DNA of 16,064 nt from Candidatus Coatesiibacteriota bacterium. GTDB lineage: Bacteria > Oederibacteriota > CAKKQC01. Under the pieces are notes generated by a model. The model was not told the origin of the DNA. It did not search any database and was given only the letters and a program-made list of their open reading frames with translations. Each line of letters begins with the position of its first letter. The first letter of the stretch is position 1. The position numbers and the translations under genes are program-made. The stretch lies in assembly GCA_023265785.1 (NCBI GenBank), contig JAHFSL010000013.1, positions 1-16,064 of the forward strand, read 5' to 3'. Of this stretch, positions 1 to 6,891 are shown piece after piece.

Positions 1-1
1 G

Positions 2-289
2 GCCAGCACCCGGGGGGAGACGACCGTCAATTTCTATCGGGACGTTCACCACAAGGGCGTCACCGTCATCGGCGCCCACGCCTGGGCCGTGCCCCCCCGT
101 GATTCCGGGGCCGGGCTCTGGACGATGGACGACGACTACGCCGCCTTCTTCCGCCTGCTTTCATCGGGCCGTTTGCATCTGGGGCCCCTTACCACCCACC
201 GCGTTCCCTCGGAACGGGCGGTGGCGACGTACGACGCCATGCTGGCGGGTGACCCGGCCATGATCGGGACCGTCATCGACTGGGCCTAG
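2..289 (+). CDS. Zinc-type medium-chain alcohol/polyol dehydrogenase, C-terminal part
   Basis: Reading frame 2 is open from the left edge to a TAG at 287-289, giving the last 95 residues of a protein whose start lies outside. The fragment resembles the C-terminus of medium-chain (MDR) zinc-binding dehydrogenases: TTVNFYRDVHHKGVTVIGAH corresponds to the strand and turn after the Rossmann domain, and the end (PSERAVATYDAMLAGDP, then a final strand IGTVIDW) is the usual closing helix and strand. These enzymes oxidise alcohols or sugars with NAD(P). The zinc ligands and the nucleotide-binding motif are off the window, so substrate and cofactor cannot be read. It converges on the esterase gene with only 22 nt between the stops. 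Family call fairly secure; specificity unknown. Confidence 0.75.
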   Translation, partial: ASTRGETTVNFYRDVHHKGVTVIGAHAWAVPPRDSGAGLWTMDDDYAAFFRLLSSGRLHLGPLTTHRVPSERAVATYDAMLAGDPAMIGTVIDWA

Positions 290-311
290 CGGCCTGCCCC
301 GGCGGCGGGTC

Positions 312-1703
312 CTACAGTCCGAGCGGGCCGAAGGCGGGGGCGGCGTTGCCTGCGGCGTCCACCAGGGTGCAGGCGGGGTCGGATCCCCAGCCGTACCACA
401 GCGTTGCCCCTGCGGGAGCGGGTGCGCGCAGGGAAACCAGCACTGCACCGGGCTCGCGGGGATCAGGCAGGGCGTCGAAGACCAGCCCAAGATCGGCGCC
501 GGCGGCATCGCGGACCGAGAACCCGCGGATATTCCGATCGGGGCCGAGGTCCCCGTGCGCGCCGGTGTACCAGACGCGGATGCGGTCGCGCTTTTCGCCC
601 TCCACGTCCGCGCGGGCCAGATGCGGGCCCGGGGCGATCTTCATCCGGGCGTGCGCCAGCCGCAGGGCCTGGCGGGCGAGCCGTTCGCCCAGGATCTTGA
701 GTCCCGGCGTTGCGATGTGGATGGCGTCGTCCAGCGGCAGGTCCACGGAAGTCACCATGGCGGCGTGGGCCAGCGGGGCGAGGGCGAGCCGTTGGAGCTC
801 GCGGATCGCGGTCCACCGGGCGGGCGGGACTTCGGGAATGACCGTCCGGCCGATCTGGACATAGAGGAACGGGAGTCGGGGCGCGCCCAGGTCCGCGCGG
901 GCGGCCGCCACCCAGGCGAGGAACCGCTCCAGGAACGGCGACGGCTCGACTTCAAAGCCCTCCGACTCGCCCTGGTACCACAGGCATCCGGCCACCCGGC
1001 CGCCGGCGGCGCGCACCTGCCGGAGCATCGACCCGTACAGTGACCGGCCGCCCTCGTCCCGCTTTCCCGGATCCCACTGCTCCATATTGGTGCCGCCGTG
1101 GGCGCAGGGGATCAACCCGACCGGCACGCCGGTTTCCAGCACCAGCCGCCGGGCAAAGGCCAGGCCCGGCCCGGCGCCCCGGTCCCGGGTCTTCCGGTAG
1201 TTGGGGACAAACTCGTTGCGCTGGGCCTCGCTCATACCCCACCAGTGGACGGGATCGGGCGATTCGGGGAGCCAGTGCAGGGGTTCCTCCGCCCGCTTCC
1301 AGACCCCGCGCATTTCGAGGACATGCACCAGCGGGTGCGGTGGCTCCACGCCCCGAAGGATCCCCACGCCCTCCATATTGGACTGGCCGGCGAGCACCCA
1401 GAGGTCGCCCACCAGGATTCCGTCCGCGGTCACCCGGCCGCGGCGGCGCCCGTCAGCCCGGATCTCGGCTTCCACCCGCCAGGGGCCGCCCGTGGGCAGG
1501 CCGGCCAGCCGGGCTTCCCACACGCCGTCATGCGCCACCCCGGCCCGGCGCCACCCCAATCCGGGCACCTCGCGGGTGCGGTGGGTGACGCGCGCCACCA
1601 CCTCGCCCTCGACCGTCGCCGTGCCCCCGAAACTGACCGTGGCTTTGCCGCCGGGGCCGCGTTGGAGGACCTGTTGGGGGAGCAAACCGCGCGTGATGTT
1701 CAC
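312..1703 (-). CDS. SGNH-type sialate O-acetylesterase-like hydrolase
   Basis: The protein has 463 residues. GQSNMEG at 106-112 carries the nucleophile Ser108; HGGTNMEQWDPG (202-213) and WYQGESEG (242-249) are further conserved blocks; DLPLDDAIH (321-329) supplies the Asp/His pair. This is the carbohydrate esterase/acetylesterase family (SASA) that removes O-acetyl groups from sialic acids or other glycans. An N-terminal beta-rich region (about 1-95, starting LLPQQVLQR, like the family's 'MVLQR' opening) precedes the SGNH core, and a beta-rich tail (about 365-463) follows. I chose GTG at 1703 because GAGG lies 5 nt upstream and the upstream extension of the frame is only the shadow of the small gene there. 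It begins 7 nt after that gene's stop, suggesting one operon. No signal peptide is visible, unusual for a family often exported, so the substrate is probably cytoplasmic or the true start is misjudged. Confidence 0.85.
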   Translation of the reverse strand: MNITRGLLPQQVLQRGPGGKATVSFGGTATVEGEVVARVTHRTREVPGLGWRRAGVAHDGVWEARLAGLPTGGPWRVEAEIRADGRRRGRVTADGILVGDLWVLAGQSNMEGVGILRGVEPPHPLVHVLEMRGVWKRAEEPLHWLPESPDPVHWWGMSEAQRNEFVPNYRKTRDRGAGPGLAFARRLVLETGVPVGLIPCAHGGTNMEQWDPGKRDEGGRSLYGSMLRQVRAAGGRVAGCLWYQGESEGFEVEPSPFLERFLAWVAAARADLGAPRLPFLYVQIGRTVIPEVPPARWTAIRELQRLALAPLAHAAMVTSVDLPLDDAIHIATPGLKILGERLARQALRLAHARMKIAPGPHLARADVEGEKRDRIRVWYTGAHGDLGPDRNIRGFSVRDAAGADLGLVFDALPDPREPGAVLVSLRAPAPAGATLWYGWGSDPACTLVDAAGNAAPAFGPLGL

Positions 1704-1710
1704 ACGCGCC

Positions 1711-1926
1711 TCAACTGCCGACCTGGATCTCCCAGGGATTCTGGAGGAACTTCTTGGCGAACTCCAGGCAGGCTTCAAGCCCCAGGAAGACCATTTCCTT
1801 GGATTCCCACGCCCCCTGCGACTGGTACGGCTTCGCGGGCCGGTACATGCGCAGGACGTACCCGTTGGCCACCTTGCGGATGGCAATCGTGACGTCGCGC
1901 TCGGTGTCGAGAGGTTCAAAGGCCAT
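1711..1926 (-). CDS. Small conserved-looking protein of unknown function (71 aa)
   Basis: I do not recognise this 71-residue protein. It reads as a real gene: acidic start (MAFEPLDTERD), alternating strand-like segments (VTIAIRKV, YVLRMYRP) and an amphipathic helix (LGLEACLEFAKKFLQ) before a short tail. A beta-beta-alpha fold is likely; no cysteine cluster, signal peptide or membrane segment is visible. A TTG at 1965 would add 13 residues, but ATG at 1926 is preferred because a TATCAT hexamer ends 9 nt upstream, placing transcription start a few bases before the ATG. It precedes the acetylesterase gene by 7 nt and is probably cotranscribed with it. It is divergent from the isochorismatase-family gene. 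Function cannot be assigned. Confidence 0.6.
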   Translation of the reverse strand: MAFEPLDTERDVTIAIRKVANGYVLRMYRPAKPYQSQGAWESKEMVFLGLEACLEFAKKFLQNPWEIQVGS

Positions 1927-1935
1927 GACGGGGTC

Positions 1936-1941
1936 ATGATA
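1936..1941 (-). promoter_or_regulatory. Putative -10 hexamer (TATCAT) for the 71-aa gene
   Basis: On the minus strand TATCAT lies 9 nt before the ATG at 1926, so transcription would begin about 2-4 nt upstream of the start codon, a near-leaderless mRNA. No good -35 is visible. The assignment rests on the same geometry recurring at other units in this window. Confidence 0.4.
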
Positions 1942-1960
1942 GCGTGGCGGGTTTGCTGGG

Positions 1961-1966
1961 TACAAT
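1961..1966 (+). promoter_or_regulatory. Putative -10 hexamer (TACAAT) for the isochorismatase-family gene
   Basis: TACAAT lies 14 nt before the ATG at 1981, predicting a leader of roughly 8 nt. It shares the 54-bp divergent intergenic region with the TATCAT hexamer of the opposite strand. No convincing -35 or Shine-Dalgarno sequence accompanies it. Confidence 0.4.
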
Positions 1967-1980
1967 GGGCATCACCCCCG

Positions 1981-2547
1981 ATGAGGCCGGACCTGCTCTC
2001 CCATGAGGATTCCGCGCTCATCCTCGTGGACGTCCAGGAGCGGCTCGTGCCCGTCATCCACGGGTCCGCCGCCCTGCTGGCCCGGCTGGAGCTCCTCCTG
2101 GCCGCCGCCGCCCGGCTCGGGATTCCGGTCATCGCCACCGAGCAGTACCCCCAGGGGTTGGGAGCCACGGTCGCCGTCCTCCGGGCCGCCATGCCCGGCG
2201 GGTCCACGCCGGTGGCCAAGGTGGAGTTCTCCTGCGCTCCCGTGCCAGAGTTCGCCGCGCGGCTGGCCGCGACCGGACGGCGCCAGGTGGTGATCGCGGG
2301 AATTGAGGCCCATGTGTGCGTCGCCCAGACCGCGCTGGACCTGGTCCGGGACCGCCCGGGCGAGGTGTGGGTCGTGGCGGACGCGGTGGGCTCGCGGCGG
2401 CCGGATGACGCGCGGATCGCGCTGGACCGGATGCGCGGGGCGGGCATCGGGATCACGACGGCCGAAGCGGTGGTCTTCGAGTGGCTGCGGCGCGCCGGCA
2501 CACCCGAGTTCAAGGAGCTGTCGGCGCGGATCAAGGCGGTGGCCTGA
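1981..2547 (+). CDS. Isochorismatase-family cysteine hydrolase
   Basis: The protein has 188 residues and the fold signature of isochorismatase-like hydrolases. LILVDVQERL (13-22) holds Asp17, VAKVEFSC (78-85) holds Lys80, and GIEAHVCVAQTA (107-118) holds the nucleophile Cys113, giving the full Asp-Lys-Cys triad. TEQYPQGLG (53-61) is typical of the YcaC/ISOC1-like subgroup, whose physiological substrates are mostly unknown; true isochorismatase activity is not implied. ATG at 1981 is the only in-frame start that gives the usual N-terminus. No signal peptide, so cytoplasmic. The next gene starts 1 nt after its stop, so the two are surely cotranscribed, though the pairing does not suggest an obvious shared pathway. 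Confidence 0.9.
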   Translation: MRPDLLSHEDSALILVDVQERLVPVIHGSAALLARLELLLAAAARLGIPVIATEQYPQGLGATVAVLRAAMPGGSTPVAKVEFSCAPVPEFAARLAATGRRQVVIAGIEAHVCVAQTALDLVRDRPGEVWVVADAVGSRRPDDARIALDRMRGAGIGITTAEAVVFEWLRRAGTPEFKELSARIKAVA

Positions 2548-2548
2548 C

Positions 2549-3967
2549 ATGGCGGACCGGCTGTTCATCGCGCACGCTCCCACGCCCGCCGACGGCTGGC
2601 GGACCGGCACGCTCGCGGCGGCGGCCGACCGGGCCAAGGCGGCGGGCTACACCGCTCTGCGGCTGGATTTCACCTGGGCCGCCGCCCAGCCCGGGGGGCC
2701 GGGTCCGTTGACCTTCTCCTCGCTGGACCTGCCGGTCCAGCTGGTGCGCGCCAAGGGGCTGGCGGTCGTGGTGGGCGTGGACCATTCCGTGGTGCCCGAC
2801 TGGGTGGATTTCGGGGAGTACGCGCTCAAGGACCCGAACGGCCACCCGGTCTGCCTGCCCGACGGCGACCAGCCCCTGCTGACCCTCAACGCCAAGCAGG
2901 TGCGCGACTGGGTGGGCGACCTCTTCAAGGGGTGCGCCGCCCACTGGAAGTCCGCCGTGACCGCCTACGTGGACCTGTCGCCGCATCTGGCCGAAGCCCG
3001 CGCGCACCGCGCTGACGGGGCGATGCTGGACCACTCGGCACGGTGCGCCGCGGCGTACCGGATGTGGCTGCGCGCCAAGCACGCGGACTTCCGCACCCTG
3101 AACGCCGCCTGGGACACCACCTACGGGGCGTGGGACGAGGTGCCGCCCGGTGAGGGCGCCCGCAAGTCCTCGCAGGCCGACTTTCACCTCTTCCGCTACT
3201 CCACGATCGCCTCGTGGGTGGACTTCCTGCGCAAGGCCGTGGACGCGGGCCACCATGGCGCGGCGTACGCCTTCCGCAGTCCCGGGTGGCGCAAGCCCTC
3301 CGACCTGGGCGGGATCGGCTTCGACCTGGGCCGGTTCATGCGCGGGACCGACATCTACCTGGGCGACGACATCACCGACCCGTGGGCGCTGGCGATGACC
3401 CGAACCGCGGCGGAGCTCTGGCAAAAGCGGTTCGGGGCCGATGCGACCGAGCCGGGATGGGGGGCGGCCTGGCCGGGTCCGGAGTCCCTCAAGGAAGTTC
3501 CCAAGTGGGGCAAGACGCTCTACGATCAGGGCGGCATCCTCTCGGTCCGCCAGCCCGTGGTCGGCGCGCCGGGCAAGGCGATGGAAGCCGAGGTGCGCAA
3601 GGTCGTGCCCCTGCCGGCACCCCAGCCGAAGAACAACCGGCGCGCGGTCTACGTCAGCGCGGCCGAGGCGCAGTTCTGGGACGGCACCGACCATGACGAG
3701 GCGCGCGGCGTCTGGTGGGCCGTCACCGAGGGGGGGAAGAAGACAAACCTGGACGTGGTCTCGGACGGGATGTTCATCAACTCGCCCGGCACGCTCTCGC
3801 GCTACTCGGCGGGGATCGAGATCGTGTATGCCAAGACGATGGCCAAGGACGCGCGCGCCGCGCTGGCGCAGGCCGGGAAGAACGGCGTCCGGCTGGTCAT
3901 TCACCGCCCCGAGATCGCCGGAACGCTCGACGAACACGGCAAGCCGCAAACCCCCCTGGCGGGGTAG
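2549..3967 (+). CDS. GH42-like TIM-barrel glycoside hydrolase homologue
   Basis: The protein has 472 residues, no signal peptide, and starts at ATG 1 nt after the preceding stop. The N-terminal barrel resembles beta-galactosidases of family GH42: LRLDFTWAAAQP (37-48), then the YRMWLRAKHADFRTLNAAWD block (170-189), very like the family's 'WL..kYgs...LN.aWgt' segment, and GGIGFDLGRFM (254-264). The C-terminal third (about 330-472) alternates strands and helices like the GH42 second domain. Where GH42 enzymes have the acid/base Glu in an Asn-Glu pair, this protein reads YVDLSPHLAEA (140-150), so Ser144 appears to replace it. A candidate nucleophile is Glu301 in ATEPGWG. It may be a divergent enzyme or a non-catalytic homologue. 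At 472 residues it is shorter than typical GH42 enzymes (about 650). It converges on cobS with 3 nt between stops. Confidence 0.65.
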   Translation: MADRLFIAHAPTPADGWRTGTLAAAADRAKAAGYTALRLDFTWAAAQPGGPGPLTFSSLDLPVQLVRAKGLAVVVGVDHSVVPDWVDFGEYALKDPNGHPVCLPDGDQPLLTLNAKQVRDWVGDLFKGCAAHWKSAVTAYVDLSPHLAEARAHRADGAMLDHSARCAAAYRMWLRAKHADFRTLNAAWDTTYGAWDEVPPGEGARKSSQADFHLFRYSTIASWVDFLRKAVDAGHHGAAYAFRSPGWRKPSDLGGIGFDLGRFMRGTDIYLGDDITDPWALAMTRTAAELWQKRFGADATEPGWGAAWPGPESLKEVPKWGKTLYDQGGILSVRQPVVGAPGKAMEAEVRKVVPLPAPQPKNNRRAVYVSAAEAQFWDGTDHDEARGVWWAVTEGGKKTNLDVVSDGMFINSPGTLSRYSAGIEIVYAKTMAKDARAALAQAGKNGVRLVIHRPEIAGTLDEHGKPQTPLAG

Positions 3968-3970
3968 GCC

Positions 3971-4690
3971 CTAGCCGGGGAGAAAGCAGGCGAGAGCGAG
4001 GAGTTCGGCCAGTTCGTTGAGGGCCCCGAGCGTGTCGCCGGTCAGCTCGCCGAACCGGCGGCGGACGACGCGGAGCCAGCCCCAGACCAGCACGGGGATC
4101 AGGACGAGAGCGAGGAGTTCGCGCCCGTCGGAGAAGGGCAGGAGCAGAACCGGGAGGACCGAGGCGCCAAGGAGGGCGCCCCACCCTGGGCGGGGGGCCG
4201 CCGCGGTCAGCCTGCCGCCGCCCCCGTAGGGCGCACGGCGTAGGGCCAGGACCATCGCCCAGCGGCCCAGGACGGGGGCGGCGATGAGCGCCGCCGCCGG
4301 GTGGGCGAGTGGCGAGGCGAGGACCGCGACGCGCCAAAGAAGATTGAAGGCGAGCCCGGCCACGCCGAACGTGCCCAGCCGGGGGTCGCGCATCACGGCC
4401 AGCCGGGCGACGGGGGGGCCGGCGATGCCCAGCCCGTCGCACGTGTCGGCAAACCCGTCGAGATGGAGGGCTCGCGTCAGGAGCACCGGGACAAGCGAAG
4501 CCACGACCGCCCGGGGGAGCGGGGGGAATGCCGCCAACCCCATCCAGGCTAGGGCCGCGACCGCGCCGACGAGCAGGCCCACCGCGGGGTACCAGCCGAT
4601 GGCCCTGGCCAGCCCGGCCCGGTCGCGGTGGACCCGGGAAGGGACCGGGAGAAGGGTGAGAAAGCTGACGGCGGAAAGCAGGCCCCTCAC
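3971..4690 (-). CDS. cobS: Adenosylcobinamide-GDP ribazoletransferase (cobalamin-5'-phosphate synthase)
   Basis: CobS joins GDP-activated adenosylcobinamide to alpha-ribazole(-phosphate), closing the nucleotide loop of cobalamin, in the inner membrane. The 239-residue protein shows the family motifs: HLDGFADTCDGL at 76-87 (metal-binding acidic cluster), MRDPRLGTFG at 100-109, and GELTGDTLGALNE at 214-226. Several hydrophobic spans (about 32-52, 60-75, 111-126, 131-150, 170-186, 191-206) agree with a polytopic membrane protein of normal length. The GTG start overlaps the cobU stop (GTGA), and a purine-rich GGGGGAG lies about 5 nt upstream, so it has its own ribosome site as well as coupling. 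It is the last gene of the cobT-cobU-cobS operon. Confidence 0.96.
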   Translation of the reverse strand: MRGLLSAVSFLTLLPVPSRVHRDRAGLARAIGWYPAVGLLVGAVAALAWMGLAAFPPLPRAVVASLVPVLLTRALHLDGFADTCDGLGIAGPPVARLAVMRDPRLGTFGVAGLAFNLLWRVAVLASPLAHPAAALIAAPVLGRWAMVLALRRAPYGGGGRLTAAAPRPGWGALLGASVLPVLLLPFSDGRELLALVLIPVLVWGWLRVVRRRFGELTGDTLGALNELAELLALACFLPG

Positions 4691-5205
4691 CGACGCTCCC
4701 CCTTCACGGCCACGGCCACGCCGGCCACGAGCAGTTCGACCCGGCCGGCTGTCCGGGCCAGCCGCGCATTGACCGCGCCCAGCAGGTCCTGGAACCTCCG
4801 GCCGGCTGGCGTGGGCGGGACGACCCCGGACCCGACTTCATTGGAGACGGCGATCAGCCGCAGGCGCCGGAATCGGGCCACGGCGACCAACCGGTCCACG
4901 GCCGTCAGGATGGCGCGGTCGGGAATCCGGTCGGTCATCAGCCGGGCGATCCAGAGGGTCACGCAGTCCAGGATGACGGTCGTTCCAGGCGCGAGGGCCG
5001 CCAGCCGGTCGGGGACCGACCGGGACTCCTCGATCGTGCGCCACCCGGCGGGCCGTTCCCGGCGGTGGGCGGCGATTCGGGAGCGCATCTCGCCGTCGCG
5101 TGGGCTGGCCGTGGCGAAAAAGACAACGGACGAGCGCTTGCCGGCCAGCGCCACCGCGCGCCGGCTCTTGCCGGAACGGGCGCCGCCCAGGAGCAGATGG
5201 ATCAC
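4687..5205 (-). CDS. cobU: Bifunctional adenosylcobinamide kinase / adenosylcobinamide-phosphate guanylyltransferase
   Basis: CobU phosphorylates adenosylcobinamide and then transfers GMP from GTP to make adenosylcobinamide-GDP, the substrate of CobS. The 172-residue protein begins with a P-loop, GGARSGKS (7-14). AAHRRERP (45-52) holds His47, matching the guanylylated histidine of characterised CobU (His46 in Salmonella). DCVTLWI (80-86) and SNEVGSGVVP (121-130) are family motifs. Length is typical. GTG at 5205 gives the canonical start right before the P-loop; the longer upstream frame only shadows cobT. Start overlaps the cobT stop and stop overlaps the cobS start (both GTGA), so translation is probably coupled throughout. 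No Shine-Dalgarno sequence is evident at its start. Confidence 0.96.
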   Translation of the reverse strand: MIHLLLGGARSGKSRRAVALAGKRSSVVFFATASPRDGEMRSRIAAHRRERPAGWRTIEESRSVPDRLAALAPGTTVILDCVTLWIARLMTDRIPDRAILTAVDRLVAVARFRRLRLIAVSNEVGSGVVPPTPAGRRFQDLLGAVNARLARTAGRVELLVAGVAVAVKGERR

Positions 5206-6281
5206 GCGGGGGCGGTGGGTGTCGGAGCGGACTTGTCCGAGACGCCGGCGGATTCGAAGGTGGCCATTTCGTTCAGGATCCGGCAGGCGGCCTCGACCAG
5301 CGACATGGCCAGGACCGCGCCGGTTCCTTCGCCCAGCCGGAGGCCGAGCGACAGGAGGGGCGCCAGGGACAGGTGCGCGAGCGCCGCCTGGTGGCCGCGC
5401 TCGGCCGACCGGTGGGCGGCGATGAGGTGCTCCCGCAGGGCGGGGGCCAGGCCGCACGCGATCAGGGCCGCGGCGCCCGAGATGAATCCGTCCACGATCA
5501 CCGGCGTCCGCCGGGCGGCGCCGCACAGCATGACGCCCACCAGCGCCCCGATCTCGAACCCGCCCACCGCGGCCAGGACCGCCAGGGGATCCCGGGGGTC
5601 GGGGTGGTGAAGGGCCAAAGCCTCCCGGATGACCACCGCCTTGCGCACCCGGCGGTCCTCGTCAATGCCGGTGCCGTATCCGGTCACCTCCAGCGGGTCC
5701 AGTCCGGTGACGGTGGCCACGATGGCGCTCGCGGCCGTCGTGTTGGCGATCCCCATCTCGCCCGTCGCGAGCAGGTCGGCGCCGCGATCCAGTTCGGCCG
5801 CGGCGATCCGGATGCCGGCCTCGACGGATGCCCGGGCCTGCTCCCGGGTCATCGCGGGCCCGTGCCGGAAATTGGCCGTCCCCGGGCCGATGCGGGCGTT
5901 GACCAGGTCGGGGTGCGGTGGCAGGACCTCGGCGACGCCGAGGTCGGCCACGACGATCCGGGCCCCGGTTTGTCGCGCCAGGACATTGATCGCCGCTCCG
6001 CCGTGCAGGAAGTTGAGCACCATCTGAGCGGTCACCGCCTGCGGATAGGCGCTCACGCCCTCGGCGGCCACGCCGTGGTCGGCGGCAAAGCAGAAGACGG
6101 TCTTGCCCGCGAAACCGGGCCGATCCTTCCCGGTCGTCGCGACGACCTGCCGGGCGAGAGCCTCCAACTGGCCGAGGCTTCCGGGCGGCTTCGTGAGTCG
6201 GTCGAGCCGGGTCTGGGTCCGTTCCAGAAGGGCCGGATCATGGGGCCGGATGGCGGCGGCGACCTCCTCAAACCGGGACAT
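5202..6281 (-). CDS. cobT: Nicotinate-nucleotide--dimethylbenzimidazole phosphoribosyltransferase
   Basis: CobT moves the phosphoribosyl group of nicotinate mononucleotide to dimethylbenzimidazole or a related base, making the alpha-ribazole phosphate of the lower ligand. The 359-residue protein has TKPPGSLG (30-37), FAADHGV (65-71), GEMGIANTTAA (174-184) and LRLGEGTGA (314-322), in which Glu318 matches the catalytic Glu317 of the Salmonella enzyme. Length is normal. ATG at 6281 is preceded by a TATACT hexamer ending 6 nt upstream, so the mRNA probably starts at the ATG itself. The protein ends in a short Pro/Thr/Ala-rich tail after the family core. First gene of cobT-cobU-cobS; no riboswitch could fit in the 40-bp upstream region. 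Confidence 0.97.
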   Translation of the reverse strand: MSRFEEVAAAIRPHDPALLERTQTRLDRLTKPPGSLGQLEALARQVVATTGKDRPGFAGKTVFCFAADHGVAAEGVSAYPQAVTAQMVLNFLHGGAAINVLARQTGARIVVADLGVAEVLPPHPDLVNARIGPGTANFRHGPAMTREQARASVEAGIRIAAAELDRGADLLATGEMGIANTTAASAIVATVTGLDPLEVTGYGTGIDEDRRVRKAVVIREALALHHPDPRDPLAVLAAVGGFEIGALVGVMLCGAARRTPVIVDGFISGAAALIACGLAPALREHLIAAHRSAERGHQAALAHLSLAPLLSLGLRLGEGTGAVLAMSLVEAACRILNEMATFESAGVSDKSAPTPTAPA

Positions 6282-6287
6282 GGCGCC

Positions 6288-6293
6288 AGTATA
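6288..6293 (-). promoter_or_regulatory. Putative -10 hexamer (TATACT) of the cobTUS operon
   Basis: On the minus strand the sequence reads TATACTGGCGCCATG: hexamer, 6 nt, start codon. That spacing puts the transcription start on the A of the ATG, i.e. a leaderless mRNA. A -35 is not recognisable; its expected position falls on the opposing promoter. The hexamer is the mirror partner of the one at 6310-6315. Confidence 0.6.
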
Positions 6294-6309
6294 CGCCGCC
6301 CCCCGGGAG

Positions 6310-6315
6310 TAGAAT
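6310..6315 (+). promoter_or_regulatory. Putative -10 hexamer (TAGAAT) of the pduO-cobQ operon
   Basis: The plus strand reads TAGAATGGCGCCGTG, again hexamer, 6 nt, start codon, predicting a leaderless mRNA starting at the GTG. It matches the opposing 15-mer at 12 positions, forming an inverted repeat (6279-6293 and 6310-6324) across the whole divergent intergenic region. No -35 is visible. Confidence 0.6.
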
Positions 6316-6321
6316 GGCGCC

Positions 6322-6891
6322 GTGCGGTTGGACCGGATTTACACGAGGACCGGCGATGGCGGGACGACGGCGCTGGGTGACGGCCGCCGAGTCCCCAAGA
6401 CCCACCCGCGGATTGAGGCGTGCGGGGCCGTGGATGAGCTGAACGCCGTCCTCGGCCTGCTCTCGGCCGCGGTGGGAAGGCCGACGCGGGCCCTCATTCG
6501 GTCCGTTCAGAACGACCTCTTTGACGTGGGCGCCGACCTGTGCATTCCGCCTTCGGACAAGCCGTACGCCCGCAAAGCCTTGCGGGTGTCGGCCGTTCAG
6601 GTCGCCCGGCTGGAGCACGAGATTGACCGGTACAACGCGGAGTTGAAACCTCTCAAGAGCTTTACGCTCCCCGTCGGAACCCCTGCCGCGTCGTGGTGCC
6701 ACCTGGCACGGACGGTCTGCCGCCGGGCGGAACGGCGGGTGGCCGCACTCGCGGAGCGCGAACCGGTCAATCCCGAGGTGCTCCGGTACCTCAACCGGTT
6801 CTCAGACCTCTTGTACGTTCTCACCCGGGTCCTGAATGGGAACGGGAAGCGGGACGTCCTCTGGGTGCCGGGACGCCACGCGAATCCCTAG
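6322..6891 (+). CDS. pduO: PduO-type corrinoid adenosyltransferase (ATP:cob(I)alamin)
   Basis: This enzyme attaches the 5'-deoxyadenosyl group of ATP to the Co(I) corrinoid, needed before CobU can act and for adenosylcobalamin. The 189-residue protein shows the PduO-family signatures: YTRTGDGGTT (7-16, ATP binding), VDELNA (37-42), RTVCRRAERR (130-139) and RFSDLLYVLTR (159-169). Its length is that of the single-domain enzyme, without the extra PduOC domain. GTG at 6322 gives the canonical 'RIYTRTGD' start and lies at the predicted transcription start. Its TAG is immediately followed by the GTG of cobQ with zero spacing, so the two form one unit. It is unrelated in fold to the CobA/CobO adenosyltransferase. 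Confidence 0.95.
   Translation: MRLDRIYTRTGDGGTTALGDGRRVPKTHPRIEACGAVDELNAVLGLLSAAVGRPTRALIRSVQNDLFDVGADLCIPPSDKPYARKALRVSAVQVARLEHEIDRYNAELKPLKSFTLPVGTPAASWCHLARTVCRRAERRVAALAEREPVNPEVLRYLNRFSDLLYVLTRVLNGNGKRDVLWVPGRHANP

Noticed and set aside
290..311. Possible bidirectional terminator between the dehydrogenase and acetylesterase genes
   Set aside because: Only a 3-bp CCC/GGG stem is possible and there is no U-tract on either strand.
2531..3949. Long minus-strand open frame (472 codons) opposite the GH42-like gene
   Set aside because: Arg/Pro/Gly/His-rich with no motif; a high-GC mirror of the real gene, which has a recognisable fold signature.
5100..6380. Plus-strand open frame of 426 codons opposite cobU and cobT
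   Set aside because: Gly/Arg/His/Asp-rich shadow; cobT and cobU carry all catalytic motifs.
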